This document shows positions 63,901-64,000 of a stretch of 64,000 bases of DNA, one piece after another (positions within the stretch are counted from its first letter, which is position 1; every line of letters starts with the position of its first letter). This stretch comes from Bathymodiolus brooksi (lineage: Eukaryota; Mollusca; Bivalvia; Mytilida; Modiolidae), in the NCBI GenBank assembly GCA_963680875.1, contig OY804579.1, forward strand, positions 23,235,804 to 23,299,803, given 5' to 3'. A model generated the notes under the pieces. That model searched no databases and was not told the origin of the DNA. It saw only the letters and a program-made list of their open reading frames with translations. A program made the position numbers and the translations under genes.

Positions 63901-64000
63901 CGATAAGACAGATGGTCATAGTATGATGAATAATTGTGATGGGTATAAATAAGTATTATAAATAGTATATTTCTATAAGTTGGCAGTAAAGACATCTTTT
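60966..64000. other. Intergenic, no gene seen
   Basis: AT-rich. Frames under 75 codons, none recognised. A B-box-like word, 'gtgttcgaatctcact' (62753), stands alone without an A box. Confidence 0.4.

Overview
The window is animal nuclear DNA: AT-rich, with long gene-poor stretches, spliced coding sequence, GT-AG introns, SINEs and several minisatellites. I read it as a bivalve mollusc, most likely a mytilid mussel. The grounds are the SINE 3' part (words like 'gtggcgttaaacac' and 'gccacgatat'), a dispersed repeat with 'tctttagttttct' that I remember from mussel DNA, and the sequence of the one clear gene. The species call comes from memory and is an inference.

Layout. 1-10.6 kb is intergenic: a broken hAT-like (DUF4371) transposase fragment at 291-680, a 35-bp minisatellite (2969-3493), two inverted SINE ends (4689-4917), and a cluster of small fold-back or MITE-like elements (5.3-6.5 kb). 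A 47-bp minisatellite follows at 10581-10803. From 10996 to 26600 there is a 15.6-kb array of about 380 monomers of 41 bp on the plus strand, with nested higher-order tandem duplications (offsets 283, 488, 900, 2003 and 2087 bp) and decayed monomers at the right edge up to about 27.0 kb.

27.0-38 kb is a gene desert around the only confident protein gene, a two-exon NET-family (Noc/Elbow, ZNF503/ZNF703, Nlz) zinc-finger transcriptional regulator at 33594-35566. A perfect CRE and CCAAT-type motifs lie just upstream.

38-52 kb holds dispersed repeats and a speculative two-exon small ORF (39695-41336). It also holds a 160-bp triplicated repeat with nuclear-receptor-type half-sites, a 78-bp and a 66-bp minisatellite, a 357-bp tRNA-derived SINE with a 13-bp target-site duplication, a 64-bp truncated sibling with a 12-bp duplication, and a 20-bp minisatellite. 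52.2-55.0 kb is a 20-bp AT-rich satellite. 55-64 kb is intergenic, with a 0.98-kb non-autonomous transposon with 28-bp inverted termini at 57798-58774.

There is no operon-like organisation. The biological content is one developmental regulator in a desert shaped by satellites and short transposable elements. I found no convincing undescribed multi-gene system. The most informative objects are the homogenised 41-bp satellite with its datable duplication history, and the small-transposon set with intact target-site duplications.
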